Assembly: GCA_964353455.1 (NCBI GenBank)
Contig: CAYGWP010000431.1
Coordinates: forward strand, 1 to 15,591
Direction of reading: 5' to 3'
Origin: CAYGWP01 sp964353455
Lineage (GTDB): Bacteria; Planctomycetota; Phycisphaerae; FEN-1346
Length of the DNA: 15,591 nt
Shown: piece after piece, positions 6,792 through 14,323 of the stretch
How positions within the stretch are numbered: position 1 is the first letter of the stretch
How the letters are laid out: the number at the start of each line of letters is the position of its first letter
Position numbers and translations under genes: made by a program
The notes under the pieces: model-generated
What the model saw: only the letters and a program-made list of their open reading frames with translations
Database searches by the model: none
What the model was told of the DNA's origin: nothing

Positions 6792-8522
6792 ATGGGAATC
6801 CTGCGTCCGTTGATTGTGGTCTCGATGGTCGCGCTGGCGGCCGCGCCCGGCGTGCAGGCCCAGCAACTTGGCGGCGTGGGCGGCGGGCCGAGCCAGACTT
6901 TCCTCACCAACCTGCCAAGTTACGACATCAACCGCACCCTCGGAACCGCCTGGGGGTACACGATGGGGTCGCAGTTTGCGCGTGGGGCATCGTCGGCCGA
7001 GGCCAGTCGCCTTGCGGCCCAGGGGATTGAAACGAGTTACTGGGTGGATGCCTATCGCCCGCTGGCCTTCCTGGAGCCGGGGATGGGGCCGGGCCTCGGG
7101 CCGCTGGTGGGCCTGAAACTGCGGACGATCGAGTCGCTCTCGTTCGAGAAGCGCGGGCGGTTCGCCAAGTTGCACGAGACCACGCTGGCGCTGGCCGAGC
7201 GGATCCGCAAGGTCGATGAGGCCAGCCTCGCCCAGATCAACATCGGGTTCAGGCAGTTCATGTTCCCGCTGCCGCTGACGGACCTCCAGCAGTTCGGCCA
7301 CGGGTTCTTCTCGTGGACGGACCTGGTGGGGGCGGGGGCGGTCAAGCCGGAGGCGTTCCTGGCGCCGTTCACGGATGAGATTCAGCGGAGTCTCGGCGAG
7401 CAGCGGTTCCAGGATGCGACGCAGGCGCTCCTGGCCGGGCGGGCGCTGCTGGAAGGCATGGCCATCGACCAGTTCTACGACCCGCAGTTAGCGGCGCTGG
7501 CTAACTTCCTCTTTAACAACGGCAAGTACGCGGGGGCCGGCGAGGCATGGGCCGTCCTCGTGGAGCGGGACTCGGCCAACGCCACCGCAAGCAGGGGCCT
7601 CGCGATCAGCCTCCTGGCGGTCGGACAGATGCGGAAGGCCGCCACAGAGGCCCGACGGTCGCTCACGCTGATGCGCGGCTGGCCGGACAAGGTGAAGATC
7701 GCCGGGTCGAACCTTCAGGACATCTTCCCGACCCCGCAGGACCTGGCCAACATCCGGCAGGAACTGGAGGCCCAACTCGCCAAGCAGCCCGGCGACCGCG
7801 ACCTCGGCTTCATCATGGCATACGTTGACCTCTTCCACGGCAACTGGGGCGCGGCCGAGGACCGCCTTGCGAAACTGGCCGCCGACGACGAGGTGGCGCG
7901 GGGCCTGCTGGCGGTCATGAAGCGCGGCGACGTGGCACAGAGCATCAGGCGCCCGGCGCAGTCGGCCCTGCGTCGCGTGGCCGAGGAGTTGACCGGCCTG
8001 GAAGAGGCGCCCATGACGCCGGAAGCGCGGGCCAAACTCATCGCAGCCCTGCGGTCAGGCGCCTCTGGTTACGAGGACAACATGCGCGTCGGCGACTTCC
8101 GCTTCTTCATGGGCGACTTCACAGAGGCGTCAGAGGCCTACCGCGCTGCGCACAAGGCGAAGCCGGAGGACGCCTTCGCACTGTTTGCCCTTGCCCATGC
8201 GGCCTTCGCCAACAGCGAGTACCGACAGGCGGCGCGGTACCTGGACGCGGCGCTGGCCATCGAATCCCGTTGGGGCCACTTCGAGTTCAGAATCCAGGAG
8301 TTCTACGGCAATACGACCGAGTACGAGCGTCAACTGAAGGACCTTGAGCGGCAGGTCCAACTCAGGCCGAACCAGGTGGACACGAAGTTCCTTCTGGCCT
8401 ACATCTACTACTTCAGCGGCCGATACTCCGAGGCGACCTCGCTGCTTACGGACATTGTGCGCCAGGCCCCGACCTTCGAGAAGGCCAACTACTTCTTGCG
8501 GCTCGCACGGTTGCAGGGGTAA
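6792..8522 (+). CDS. Exported TPR-repeat protein
   Basis: The 576-residue protein has a signal peptide (ILRPLIVVSMVALAAAPG, likely cut after VQA before QQLGG). A region of unknown type follows, with no obvious repeats, to about residue 225. Helical TPR-like pairs then appear at roughly 230-300 (FLFNNGKYAGAGEAWAVLVE, GLAISLLAVGQMRKAATEAR), 430-490 (FRFFMGDFTEASEAYRAAHK, LAHAAFANSEYRQAARYLDA) and 525-576 (LAYIYYFSGRYSEATSLLTD). It is likely a periplasmic or surface scaffold; its presence next to polymer-initiating enzymes suggests a role in envelope glycan assembly, but no partner is evident. GGGAGG lies 14 nt upstream of the ATG, which is long for a ribosome binding site. It has its own promoter and normal high-GC codon use. 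Confidence 0.8.
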   Translation: MGILRPLIVVSMVALAAAPGVQAQQLGGVGGGPSQTFLTNLPSYDINRTLGTAWGYTMGSQFARGASSAEASRLAAQGIETSYWVDAYRPLAFLEPGMGPGLGPLVGLKLRTIESLSFEKRGRFAKLHETTLALAERIRKVDEASLAQINIGFRQFMFPLPLTDLQQFGHGFFSWTDLVGAGAVKPEAFLAPFTDEIQRSLGEQRFQDATQALLAGRALLEGMAIDQFYDPQLAALANFLFNNGKYAGAGEAWAVLVERDSANATASRGLAISLLAVGQMRKAATEARRSLTLMRGWPDKVKIAGSNLQDIFPTPQDLANIRQELEAQLAKQPGDRDLGFIMAYVDLFHGNWGAAEDRLAKLAADDEVARGLLAVMKRGDVAQSIRRPAQSALRRVAEELTGLEEAPMTPEARAKLIAALRSGASGYEDNMRVGDFRFFMGDFTEASEAYRAAHKAKPEDAFALFALAHAAFANSEYRQAARYLDAALAIESRWGHFEFRIQEFYGNTTEYERQLKDLERQVQLRPNQVDTKFLLAYIYYFSGRYSEATSLLTDIVRQAPTFEKANYFLRLARLQG

Positions 8523-8617
8523 ACTGACTGATAGGAAATTTGATTTGGCGAAAGTCCGTCTGACCCTCCCCGTGCAAAGGCAAATTCATATCAGACGCCG
8601 AGAAAAGGAGAATGACC

Positions 8618-10738
8618 GTGAGCCAATTTACAGCATTATGGTTAGGCGTTGTTATCACGTGTGTTTCTGTTCAGGGAGCGCAAAACACGGTGACGTTTGA
8701 CAACCAGTCCGGTGAGGATGCGTTGGTGAAGATTATCGGCTTGACCTACAAGGAAGTCGAGGTGCCCAAGGGCGCTAAACGAACGGTGGACGCCTCCGCC
8801 GGCCGGTACTTCATCAAAGTCCGGTATGGAGCACCGAGCCGCTACCGTTACACAAAGGGAGAGGAGTTCGACGTGCAGGAGACCGCCACGACAAGATCAG
8901 CAATCACGATCACACTCCACAAGGTCGTCGCAGGCAACTACGACGCGAGGCCAATCTCGGAGAAAGAGTTCAATCAAGAACCGACCGGAACACAGCCTGC
9001 CGAAACAAGAACTAGCAAGGAGCGGGTCTCTCTTGTTGGAAAGCTACTGAATTCGGACGGTAAGCCAGCAAGCCGTGCAAACGTATTCCTATTACGTGCA
9101 CACCGAAAGGACGGCGAGCCGATGGCCGTGCTTTCCATCGGTTCCCAAGGCGAATTCGGGAACCAAGCCGTGACGGACACGGCGGGCAATTTCGGGATTG
9201 AAGTGGACCGTTCATTCCTACTCGATGGCAACGTGGCCTTTTGTGCGCTCAGCGCCGGGCAGGGAATCCGCCCGATTCTGATGGAGGTGCCCATACCTGC
9301 AAAGGCGACGGAGAACCTATCTGTTATGCAACTCGGCGAAATCAAAGCACATTTTTATCTCCTCTGTGAGCATGAGGCACCTTCGGTGCGTGCGACAACG
9401 CAACCGGACGTGCCGGCGGGCCGGTGGAAGCTGGATGTCACTGTCACACAAGCGGAGAAACTGCGCCACCTCCCTGTGCCGAAGCTAGACCCTTGGTCGC
9501 CCGGACGAACCATCCGCCATCATAGAGGCTATCAGGAAGAGGTGGTTCTGGATGTGGACGAGTTTACAAGTCGCCTGCCGACGAAGCCATTGGTAGCCTT
9601 GGTCAAGATTCAAAACGCGACTGACACCCGTCAGGAGATCTCCATTCCCTTGTTGTTGCAAGTCGTCCTTCGCATAGGGGCCGATACGAAGTGCGCTCTG
9701 GCTTTCTTCAGTCGAGGGCCAACCAGCAGTCGAGAATGGGCCGTCAATATGCAGGGGCCGAGTCCTTCATTCTTGGTGGACCCGAAGGAAGCGATCGAAC
9801 TGATGTATTTGATGCCGTCCTTTAAGGATTCCGTGACGATGGAGATCACGGGAGTAGGCAAGGTTCAGATCGTCGCGCCCGAAACTGCGGCTCCTAGCCC
9901 CGTGACGCGCCCGGCCACGCTCGTCATCAAGGGCAAGATCGGTCGTCTCGATGAGGCGCGAAAGGTTCTCACCAAGGACTCTTGTGTGCAACTATTTCGG
10001 CTGATCGGCGAGGAGGGTAAATGGGACATGAGCATGGAATTCCAAGGGAAAGTTGTCTCCCTAAAATCTGACCTGCCGGAGTGCGAGCTGGGGGAAGACG
10101 GGAGCTTCGTATTTGAAGGGCCTTCGATCAAGCCTGGCCGCTACGGGGTAGCGGTCAGGTTTCTTAGAGTCCAGATCGCTATCGGCAAGGAGGCGGGCAG
10201 CCCGATCCTGCTCGCGGCCGACACCGGCAAGTTGGCCGTGATCAACGTCGGGGAAAAGCCTGAGGTCATTGACTTGGGCGAGCTTCGCCTTCGCGTGCCG
10301 CCACACGTTCCTCCTGCGCCTGCCGACCAGCGCAACGTAACCGTCAAAGCCGTCATCGAGAACTGGACGGCGGCCAAGAAGCACTTGTATGAGAAGGCTT
10401 ACTTTCAGTTAGTCCCTGTTCGTCCCGACGAAAAACTCACTGGTGTGACAAAGGGCGGAACCATGATTTACGACACCCAGTTGCCGAAAGGGATTGTAAC
10501 CAACGACGGGTGCCTACAGTTTCAGTGCCCGAGACTCGCCCCCGGCAAATACCTGATTGTGATCCAAGGTCAACTCGCCATCGTTTTCCCTCCGCCTAAA
10601 ATCATAGTCAATCCTATCCTACACTGCAAGCAAGCCGATAAGATCGTGCCAGCGATTGTGAACGTGCCTGAGGAACCGTTGCCAGAGCCCGCAACGATAG
10701 ACCTCAGCAAGGTCTATATTCATGTCAGCGGCCAGTAG
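8618..10738 (+). CDS. Exported multi-domain beta-rich protein with carboxypeptidase-regulatory-like repeats; function unknown
   Basis: A signal peptide (FTALWLGVVITCVSVQG, cut before AQNTV) precedes about 685 mature residues. The N-terminal block (VTFDNQSGEDALVKIIG, then SAGRYFIKVRYG and ITITLHKVVAGNYD) resembles a family I associate with planctomycete secreted proteins. It is followed by a carboxypeptidase-regulatory-like domain (VSLVGKLLNSDGKPASRANV to VTDTAGNFGIEV) and two later blocks that look related to each other: each starts with a V/I-K strand, has a VQLF or FQLV strand, DGSF/DGCL, and ends in PGRYGVAV or PGKYLIVI. No catalytic motif is visible. An ATG at 8612 opens the frame, but AAGGAG ends only 1 nt before it and 7 nt before GTG 8618, so GTG is preferred. 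Codon use is clearly more AT-rich than in the neighbours, suggesting transfer. Confidence 0.75.
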   Translation: MSQFTALWLGVVITCVSVQGAQNTVTFDNQSGEDALVKIIGLTYKEVEVPKGAKRTVDASAGRYFIKVRYGAPSRYRYTKGEEFDVQETATTRSAITITLHKVVAGNYDARPISEKEFNQEPTGTQPAETRTSKERVSLVGKLLNSDGKPASRANVFLLRAHRKDGEPMAVLSIGSQGEFGNQAVTDTAGNFGIEVDRSFLLDGNVAFCALSAGQGIRPILMEVPIPAKATENLSVMQLGEIKAHFYLLCEHEAPSVRATTQPDVPAGRWKLDVTVTQAEKLRHLPVPKLDPWSPGRTIRHHRGYQEEVVLDVDEFTSRLPTKPLVALVKIQNATDTRQEISIPLLLQVVLRIGADTKCALAFFSRGPTSSREWAVNMQGPSPSFLVDPKEAIELMYLMPSFKDSVTMEITGVGKVQIVAPETAAPSPVTRPATLVIKGKIGRLDEARKVLTKDSCVQLFRLIGEEGKWDMSMEFQGKVVSLKSDLPECELGEDGSFVFEGPSIKPGRYGVAVRFLRVQIAIGKEAGSPILLAADTGKLAVINVGEKPEVIDLGELRLRVPPHVPPAPADQRNVTVKAVIENWTAAKKHLYEKAYFQLVPVRPDEKLTGVTKGGTMIYDTQLPKGIVTNDGCLQFQCPRLAPGKYLIVIQGQLAIVFPPPKIIVNPILHCKQADKIVPAIVNVPEEPLPEPATIDLSKVYIHVSGQ

Positions 10739-10934
10739 AAGACCCTACGATTATCCAGGTTACGGTTTGGCATTGTTTCGCTTCGACATCGTCACTGCGC
10801 TCGCCAACGAAGATTACGCGGCTCGCGTGCGCCAGATGGTGGCCTGGTTTGGACGGTCGGGTCGTCCGGGGCGGGCCGCGGGAAGGCGGGTCCTCCCAAA
10901 GCCCGCAATGCTGTAGAATCTTGCGGAGGATGTC
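10725..10934 (-). pseudogene. Possible transposase C-terminal remnant
   Basis: On the minus strand, 10934 to 10725 reads DILRKILQHCGLWEDPPSRG and continues for 49 more codons to a TGA at 10727-10725. The I-L-x-x-I-L-x-H-x-G-L-W-x-x-P-P pattern is like the end of Y2 (IS91/IS801-type) zinc-finger transposases as I remember them. There is no start codon or catalytic part on this stretch: upstream the same frame runs antisense to the RHH gene. It slightly overlaps the 3' end of the low-GC gene, whose stop is at 10736-10738. It may be the scar of the event that brought in that gene. This is a resemblance only, with no alignment. Confidence 0.35.
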
Positions 10935-10943
10935 GTGCCGCGT

Positions 10944-10971
10944 TTGACAATCCCCCAATTTCTGGTATCCT
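10944..10971 (+). promoter_or_regulatory. Sigma70-type promoter of the RHH/PGM/phosphodiesterase operon, with overlapping inverted repeat
   Basis: A perfect TTGACA (10944-10949) and TATCCT (10966-10971, 4 of 6) are separated by 16 bp. A short inverted repeat, CCCAA (10954-10958) and TTGGG (10973-10977), brackets the -10 box and is a plausible operator for the RHH protein encoded next. The leader would be about 47 nt. Confidence 0.55.
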
Positions 10972-11024
10972 GTTGGGAGTGTTATTGGAGCCTTGCCGCA
11001 CCCTTGTCGCCGGGGAGGTAAGCG

Positions 11025-11249
11025 ATGCCGAAAGGAAGAGACAAGGTCACGATCAAGATCCCGCGGGAACTTTATGCGCGGCTCGGGAAGATCATTGAGG
11101 ACACGGGGTTCGCGTCGGTCACGGAGTTCATCGTGTACGTGATGCGCGACCTTGCGGCCGGCGGTCGCCTGGAGCAGGATGGGGGCCTGACGTCCCGCGA
11201 GGTTGACCTGGTGCGCAACCGCCTCCGAGCGCTCGGGTATCTGGAGTAA
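11025..11249 (+). CDS. Small ribbon-helix-helix protein, putative DNA-binding regulator
   Basis: The 74-residue protein has a strand DKVTIKIP (6-13), helix RELYARLGKIIEDTG and helix SVTEFIVYVMRDLAA, the CopG/Arc-like ribbon-helix-helix layout that dimerises and places the strand in the DNA major groove. The tail from about residue 55, LTSREVDLVRNRLRALGYLE, is a separate short helix ending in LRALGYLE, a tail I also associate with sulfatase and alkaline-phosphatase-type proteins. GGGGAGG lies 6 nt before the ATG, so the start is secure. It is the first gene after the promoter and sits 55 bp before the permuted phosphoglycerate mutase. Autoregulation is plausible but unproven. An antitoxin-like role is possible too, though no toxin gene is adjacent. 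Confidence 0.75.
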   Translation: MPKGRDKVTIKIPRELYARLGKIIEDTGFASVTEFIVYVMRDLAAGGRLEQDGGLTSREVDLVRNRLRALGYLE

Positions 11250-11268
11250 CAGGCCAAAGGTCTTGCGC

Positions 11269-11284
11269 GGTCGCCGCGGCGACC
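11269..11284. repeat. Perfect 16-bp palindrome between the RHH and PGM genes
   Basis: GGTCGCCGCGGCGACC is fully self-complementary. As RNA it would form a 6-bp stem with a CGCG loop, ending 8 nt before the GAGG ribosome binding site of the next gene. It could be an operator, an intergenic RNA hairpin, or a CG-rich coincidence. Confidence 0.5.
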
Positions 11285-11304
11285 CCGCCAGCGAGGTAAG
11301 CGCA

Positions 11305-12897
11305 TTGTCCCAACCCGAAGACGTCTTTCCGATGGCCCGCGCCGTCCGGGCCGCATACCGCGCCGGCGAAGAGGACGAGGCGATGGAGCCGCGCATCCTC
11401 GTCGATTGTCGCGGGGCGCCCCTCGGCCGCATCTCGGACGGCGACTACGTCATCTTCTACGACATCCGCGGTGAACGAGAGGTGGAACTCACGGCGTCGT
11501 TCACCCAACCGGGCTTCGCGCAGTTCCCGACCGCACCCATCCGCACCCGCTGGGCCACCATGATCCAGTACCGCCCGGACCTCGACGTCCGTGTTGCCTT
11601 TCCGCCGGCCGAGGGCCTGCCGGGGACGCTGGGCGAGGCCGTCAGCCGCGCGGGCCTTAAACAAATCAAAATATCCGAATCAGAAAAGGCCATTCACGTC
11701 TCGTTCTTCCTGAACGGAAAACGCACCGATCCGTTTCCGGGCGAGGACCGCCTCACCGTCCCGAGTCCGAAAGTGGCCGACTACGCCGCGCGGCCCGAAA
11801 TGGCCGCCCGCGAGGTCGCCGACGCCGCCATCGAGAGCCTTCAGGCCGGCAAGCACGACCTTATGTTCGTCAACTTCGCCAACGTCGATGTTCTGGGCCA
11901 TATCGAAAACCGCGAGGCCATCATCAAGGCCGTCGAGACCGTGGACCGCGAGGCGGGACGCCTCATCGACGCCGCACGCACCGCCGGCGCCTCCGTCCTC
12001 GTCACCGCCGACCACGGCACGGTCGAGAAATGGTACTACGCCGACGGCACGATCGACACCGGCCACACCGACAGCCTCGTGCCGCTCGTGCTGGTGGATG
12101 CGGCCGCCGAGGGCCGGTCGGCCGATTTTCTGCGGGCGGGCGGGGCGCTGACCGACGTCGCCCCGACGGTCCTCGCCCTGCTGGGCCTCAAGGCCCCCGG
12201 CGTTATGAACGGCCGCAACCTCATCGCCACGGCGCTGCCGAAACGGGAGCGGCCGCGAGTCCTTGTCATCGTTCTGGACGGCTGGGGCGTCGGCGACGGC
12301 GGCCCCGGCGACCTCATCCGCGCCGCCCGGACGCCTACCATGGATGCGCTCCGGGCGCGCTACCCGTCGGCCGTCCTGGCGGCGGCAGGCAAGGCCGTCG
12401 GCATGCCCGACGGCACGGTCGGCAACAGCGAATGTGGGCACCTCCATATCGGGGCAGGCCGGATCGTCCCATCGGACCGCGTCAGGATAGAGCAGGCCGT
12501 GTCCGACGGCACGTTCCGCTCGAATGCGGCGTTCCAGTGGGCCGCCCAGGGGGCCAAGCGAGATGGCCGGCGGCTGCACCTGCTGGGCATCATCTCGTTC
12601 TACTCAAGCCACGGCTCGGTCCAGCACCTGCTGGAACTTGTGCGGATGGCGCATGATGTCGGCGTGCCGGAGGTGTATATTCACGGTATGCTCGGCCGCC
12701 GCGGCGAGAAGCCCGAGAGCGGCGCGATCTATACGGAGATGGTCGAGAAGGAGTGTGCTCGCCTGAAGACAGGGCGCCTCGCGACGATCATCGGCCGATT
12801 CTGGTCGCTCGACCGCGAGGAGAACTGGGACCGCATCGAGAAGACGTACCGGGCGCTGGTCGATGGCCGCGGCATCGCCGTCGCCCAACTTCCCTAA
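11305..12897 (+). CDS. gpmI: Circularly permuted cofactor-independent phosphoglycerate mutase (iPGM-like)
   Basis: iPGM interconverts 3- and 2-phosphoglycerate through a phosphoserine and two Mn ions. Here the order is swapped. Residues 1-303 match the usual C-terminal part: AAYRAGEEDE; Arg55 and Arg58; Lys128; FPGEDRLTVPSPKVADY; Asp195 and His199 in NFANVDVLGH; Asp236-His237 in TADHG; His254. After a linker of about 10 residues, 314-530 match the usual N-terminal part: Asp325 in VLDGWG; Ser375 in GNSECGHLHIGAGR; His436; Arg466; Arg498; Arg504. Subtracting 313 from the second block, and adding 208 (206 for the Arg55/Arg58 pair) to the first, gives the Geobacillus catalytic numbering as I recall it. 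All metal ligands are present; the position of Asp154 is Gly467. TTG 11305 is chosen because GAGG lies 8 nt upstream; ATG 11332 is the alternative. Length (530) is normal for the family. Confidence 0.9.
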   Translation: MSQPEDVFPMARAVRAAYRAGEEDEAMEPRILVDCRGAPLGRISDGDYVIFYDIRGEREVELTASFTQPGFAQFPTAPIRTRWATMIQYRPDLDVRVAFPPAEGLPGTLGEAVSRAGLKQIKISESEKAIHVSFFLNGKRTDPFPGEDRLTVPSPKVADYAARPEMAAREVADAAIESLQAGKHDLMFVNFANVDVLGHIENREAIIKAVETVDREAGRLIDAARTAGASVLVTADHGTVEKWYYADGTIDTGHTDSLVPLVLVDAAAEGRSADFLRAGGALTDVAPTVLALLGLKAPGVMNGRNLIATALPKRERPRVLVIVLDGWGVGDGGPGDLIRAARTPTMDALRARYPSAVLAAAGKAVGMPDGTVGNSECGHLHIGAGRIVPSDRVRIEQAVSDGTFRSNAAFQWAAQGAKRDGRRLHLLGIISFYSSHGSVQHLLELVRMAHDVGVPEVYIHGMLGRRGEKPESGAIYTEMVEKECARLKTGRLATIIGRFWSLDREENWDRIEKTYRALVDGRGIAVAQLP

Positions 12898-12908
12898 TGA
12901 GAGGCGCT

Positions 12909-14306
12909 ATGCCTACGAAGCGCAAAGTCGGCGTCATCGGCCTCGATTGCGCCACGCCGCAACTGGTGTTCGACCGGTACCTTGACGAGTTGCCGAACTT
13001 GAGGCGCCTGGTCCGGGGCGGCATCTGGGGCCGGATGCGCTCCAGCGACCCGCCCATCACCGTGCCGGCGTGGACGTGCATGATGACGGGCGTGGATGCG
13101 GGCGTGCTGGGGTTCTACGGGTTCCGCAACCGGCGCGACTACTCTTACGACGGCCTCACGTTCGCCACGAGCACGGCCATCAGGCGCGAGCGGGTCTGGG
13201 AGCGCCTGAGCCGCGAGGGCCTGCGGAGCATAGTCATCGGCGTGCCGCAGACCTTTCCGCCGAAGCCGTTCAATGGAGATATGGTTACGTGTTTTCTGAC
13301 GCCGAGCGTCGAGAGCCAGTTCACGCACCCGCCGGAACTCAAGGCCGAGGTCAACCGCCTCCTCGGCGGCGAGGAGTACCTCCTGGACGTCAAGGACTTC
13401 CGCACCGACGACAAGTCATACATCCTCAACCAGTGCTACAAGATGACCGAGCAGCGCCTCAAGATCGCCGAGCACCTTCTCGGGAATCGCGAGTGGGACT
13501 TCTTCATGATGGTCGAGATGGCCATCGACCGCATCTACCACGGACTCTGGTCGAACACCGACCCCACGCACCCCAAGTACGTGCCCGGCAACCCCGAGGA
13601 GAACTGCATCCGCGACTACCACCGGTGGCTTGACGGGAAACTGGGCGGCTTGCTGGAGGCGATCGGGCCGGACGCGGTGGTCTTCGTCGTCAGCGACCAC
13701 GGCGCGAAAAAGATGGACGGCGGAATATGCGTCAATGAGTGGCTCGTCCGCAATAAGTGGCTCGCCCTCGATGACATGCCGGCGACGCCCACGTCACTCG
13801 GCAAGTGCAGGATAGACTGGTCGCGCACCCGCGCCTGGGGCGAGGGCGGATATTATGCCCGTATCTTCATGAACGTCGAGGGCCGCGAGCCGCAAGGCAT
13901 CGTCCCGAAGGCCGATTACGAAAAGGTCCGAGACGAACTGAAGCGCGCCCTGGAGTCCATCCCCGACCAGCGCGGCAAACCCATCGGCACGAAGGTCCTG
14001 AGGCCCGAGCAGATCTACCGGCAGGCCTCCGGCGTCCCGCCCGATCTTCTGGTATATTGGGGCGACCTCGGATGGCGGAGCGTCGGCCAGGTCGGCATGG
14101 GCTCGATCCATACCTTCGAGAACGACACCGGCCCCGACGATGCCAACCACGATTACCACGGCATCTTCGTCATGAACGACCCGGCCCGGCCCGGCGGCGG
14201 ACGCGAGGTGCAGGGCCTCAATATCATGGACGTCGCCCCGACGATCCTTCGCCTCTACGGCCTCGACCCTGAAGCCGACGTGCAGGGCAAGCCGATAACT
14301 TATTGA
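12909..14306 (+). CDS. Alkaline-phosphatase-superfamily phosphodiesterase / nucleotide pyrophosphatase-like protein
   Basis: The 465-residue protein has the metal and nucleophile set of PF01663-type enzymes: Asp13 in VGVIGLDCATP; Thr51 in PPITVPAWTCMMTG, at the position of the nucleophile in NPP enzymes (T-x-P with TG nine residues later); Asp207 and His211 in AIDRIYHGLW; Asp263-His264 in VVSDHGA; and a late His in NHDYHGIF (His414 or His417). No signal peptide is seen, so it is probably cytoplasmic, unlike secreted NPPs. It would hydrolyse a phosphodiester or phosphomonoester, or move a phospho group; the substrate is unknown. An earlier in-frame ATG overlaps the previous stop (TAATG, 12897), but GAGAGG lies 4 nt before ATG 12909, which I prefer. 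It shares its superfamily with the permuted mutase just upstream and is almost certainly co-transcribed with it. Confidence 0.87.
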   Translation: MPTKRKVGVIGLDCATPQLVFDRYLDELPNLRRLVRGGIWGRMRSSDPPITVPAWTCMMTGVDAGVLGFYGFRNRRDYSYDGLTFATSTAIRRERVWERLSREGLRSIVIGVPQTFPPKPFNGDMVTCFLTPSVESQFTHPPELKAEVNRLLGGEEYLLDVKDFRTDDKSYILNQCYKMTEQRLKIAEHLLGNREWDFFMMVEMAIDRIYHGLWSNTDPTHPKYVPGNPEENCIRDYHRWLDGKLGGLLEAIGPDAVVFVVSDHGAKKMDGGICVNEWLVRNKWLALDDMPATPTSLGKCRIDWSRTRAWGEGGYYARIFMNVEGREPQGIVPKADYEKVRDELKRALESIPDQRGKPIGTKVLRPEQIYRQASGVPPDLLVYWGDLGWRSVGQVGMGSIHTFENDTGPDDANHDYHGIFVMNDPARPGGGREVQGLNIMDVAPTILRLYGLDPEADVQGKPITY

Positions 14307-14323
14307 ACGTTTTGCAAGGCGTT

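Noticed and set aside
10722..10916. A 64-codon plus-strand frame after the low-GC gene
   Set aside because: It overlaps the end of that gene, has no ribosome binding site and no recognisable fold. The opposite strand reads more like protein.
11203..11304. In-frame extension of the mutase gene upstream of TTG 11305
   Set aside because: It overlaps the RHH gene in another frame, has no ribosome binding site and does not resemble iPGM sequence.
10935..11432. Upstream continuation of the minus-strand frame holding the transposase-like tail
   Set aside because: It is antisense to the RHH gene and the mutase start and shows no transposase motif, so only 10725-10934 is reported.
11305..12897. Explaining the mutase gene as two half genes, a tandem duplication or a frameshift artefact
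   Set aside because: Each segment occurs once, the frame is unbroken through the junction, and residue spacing is preserved exactly in both blocks.
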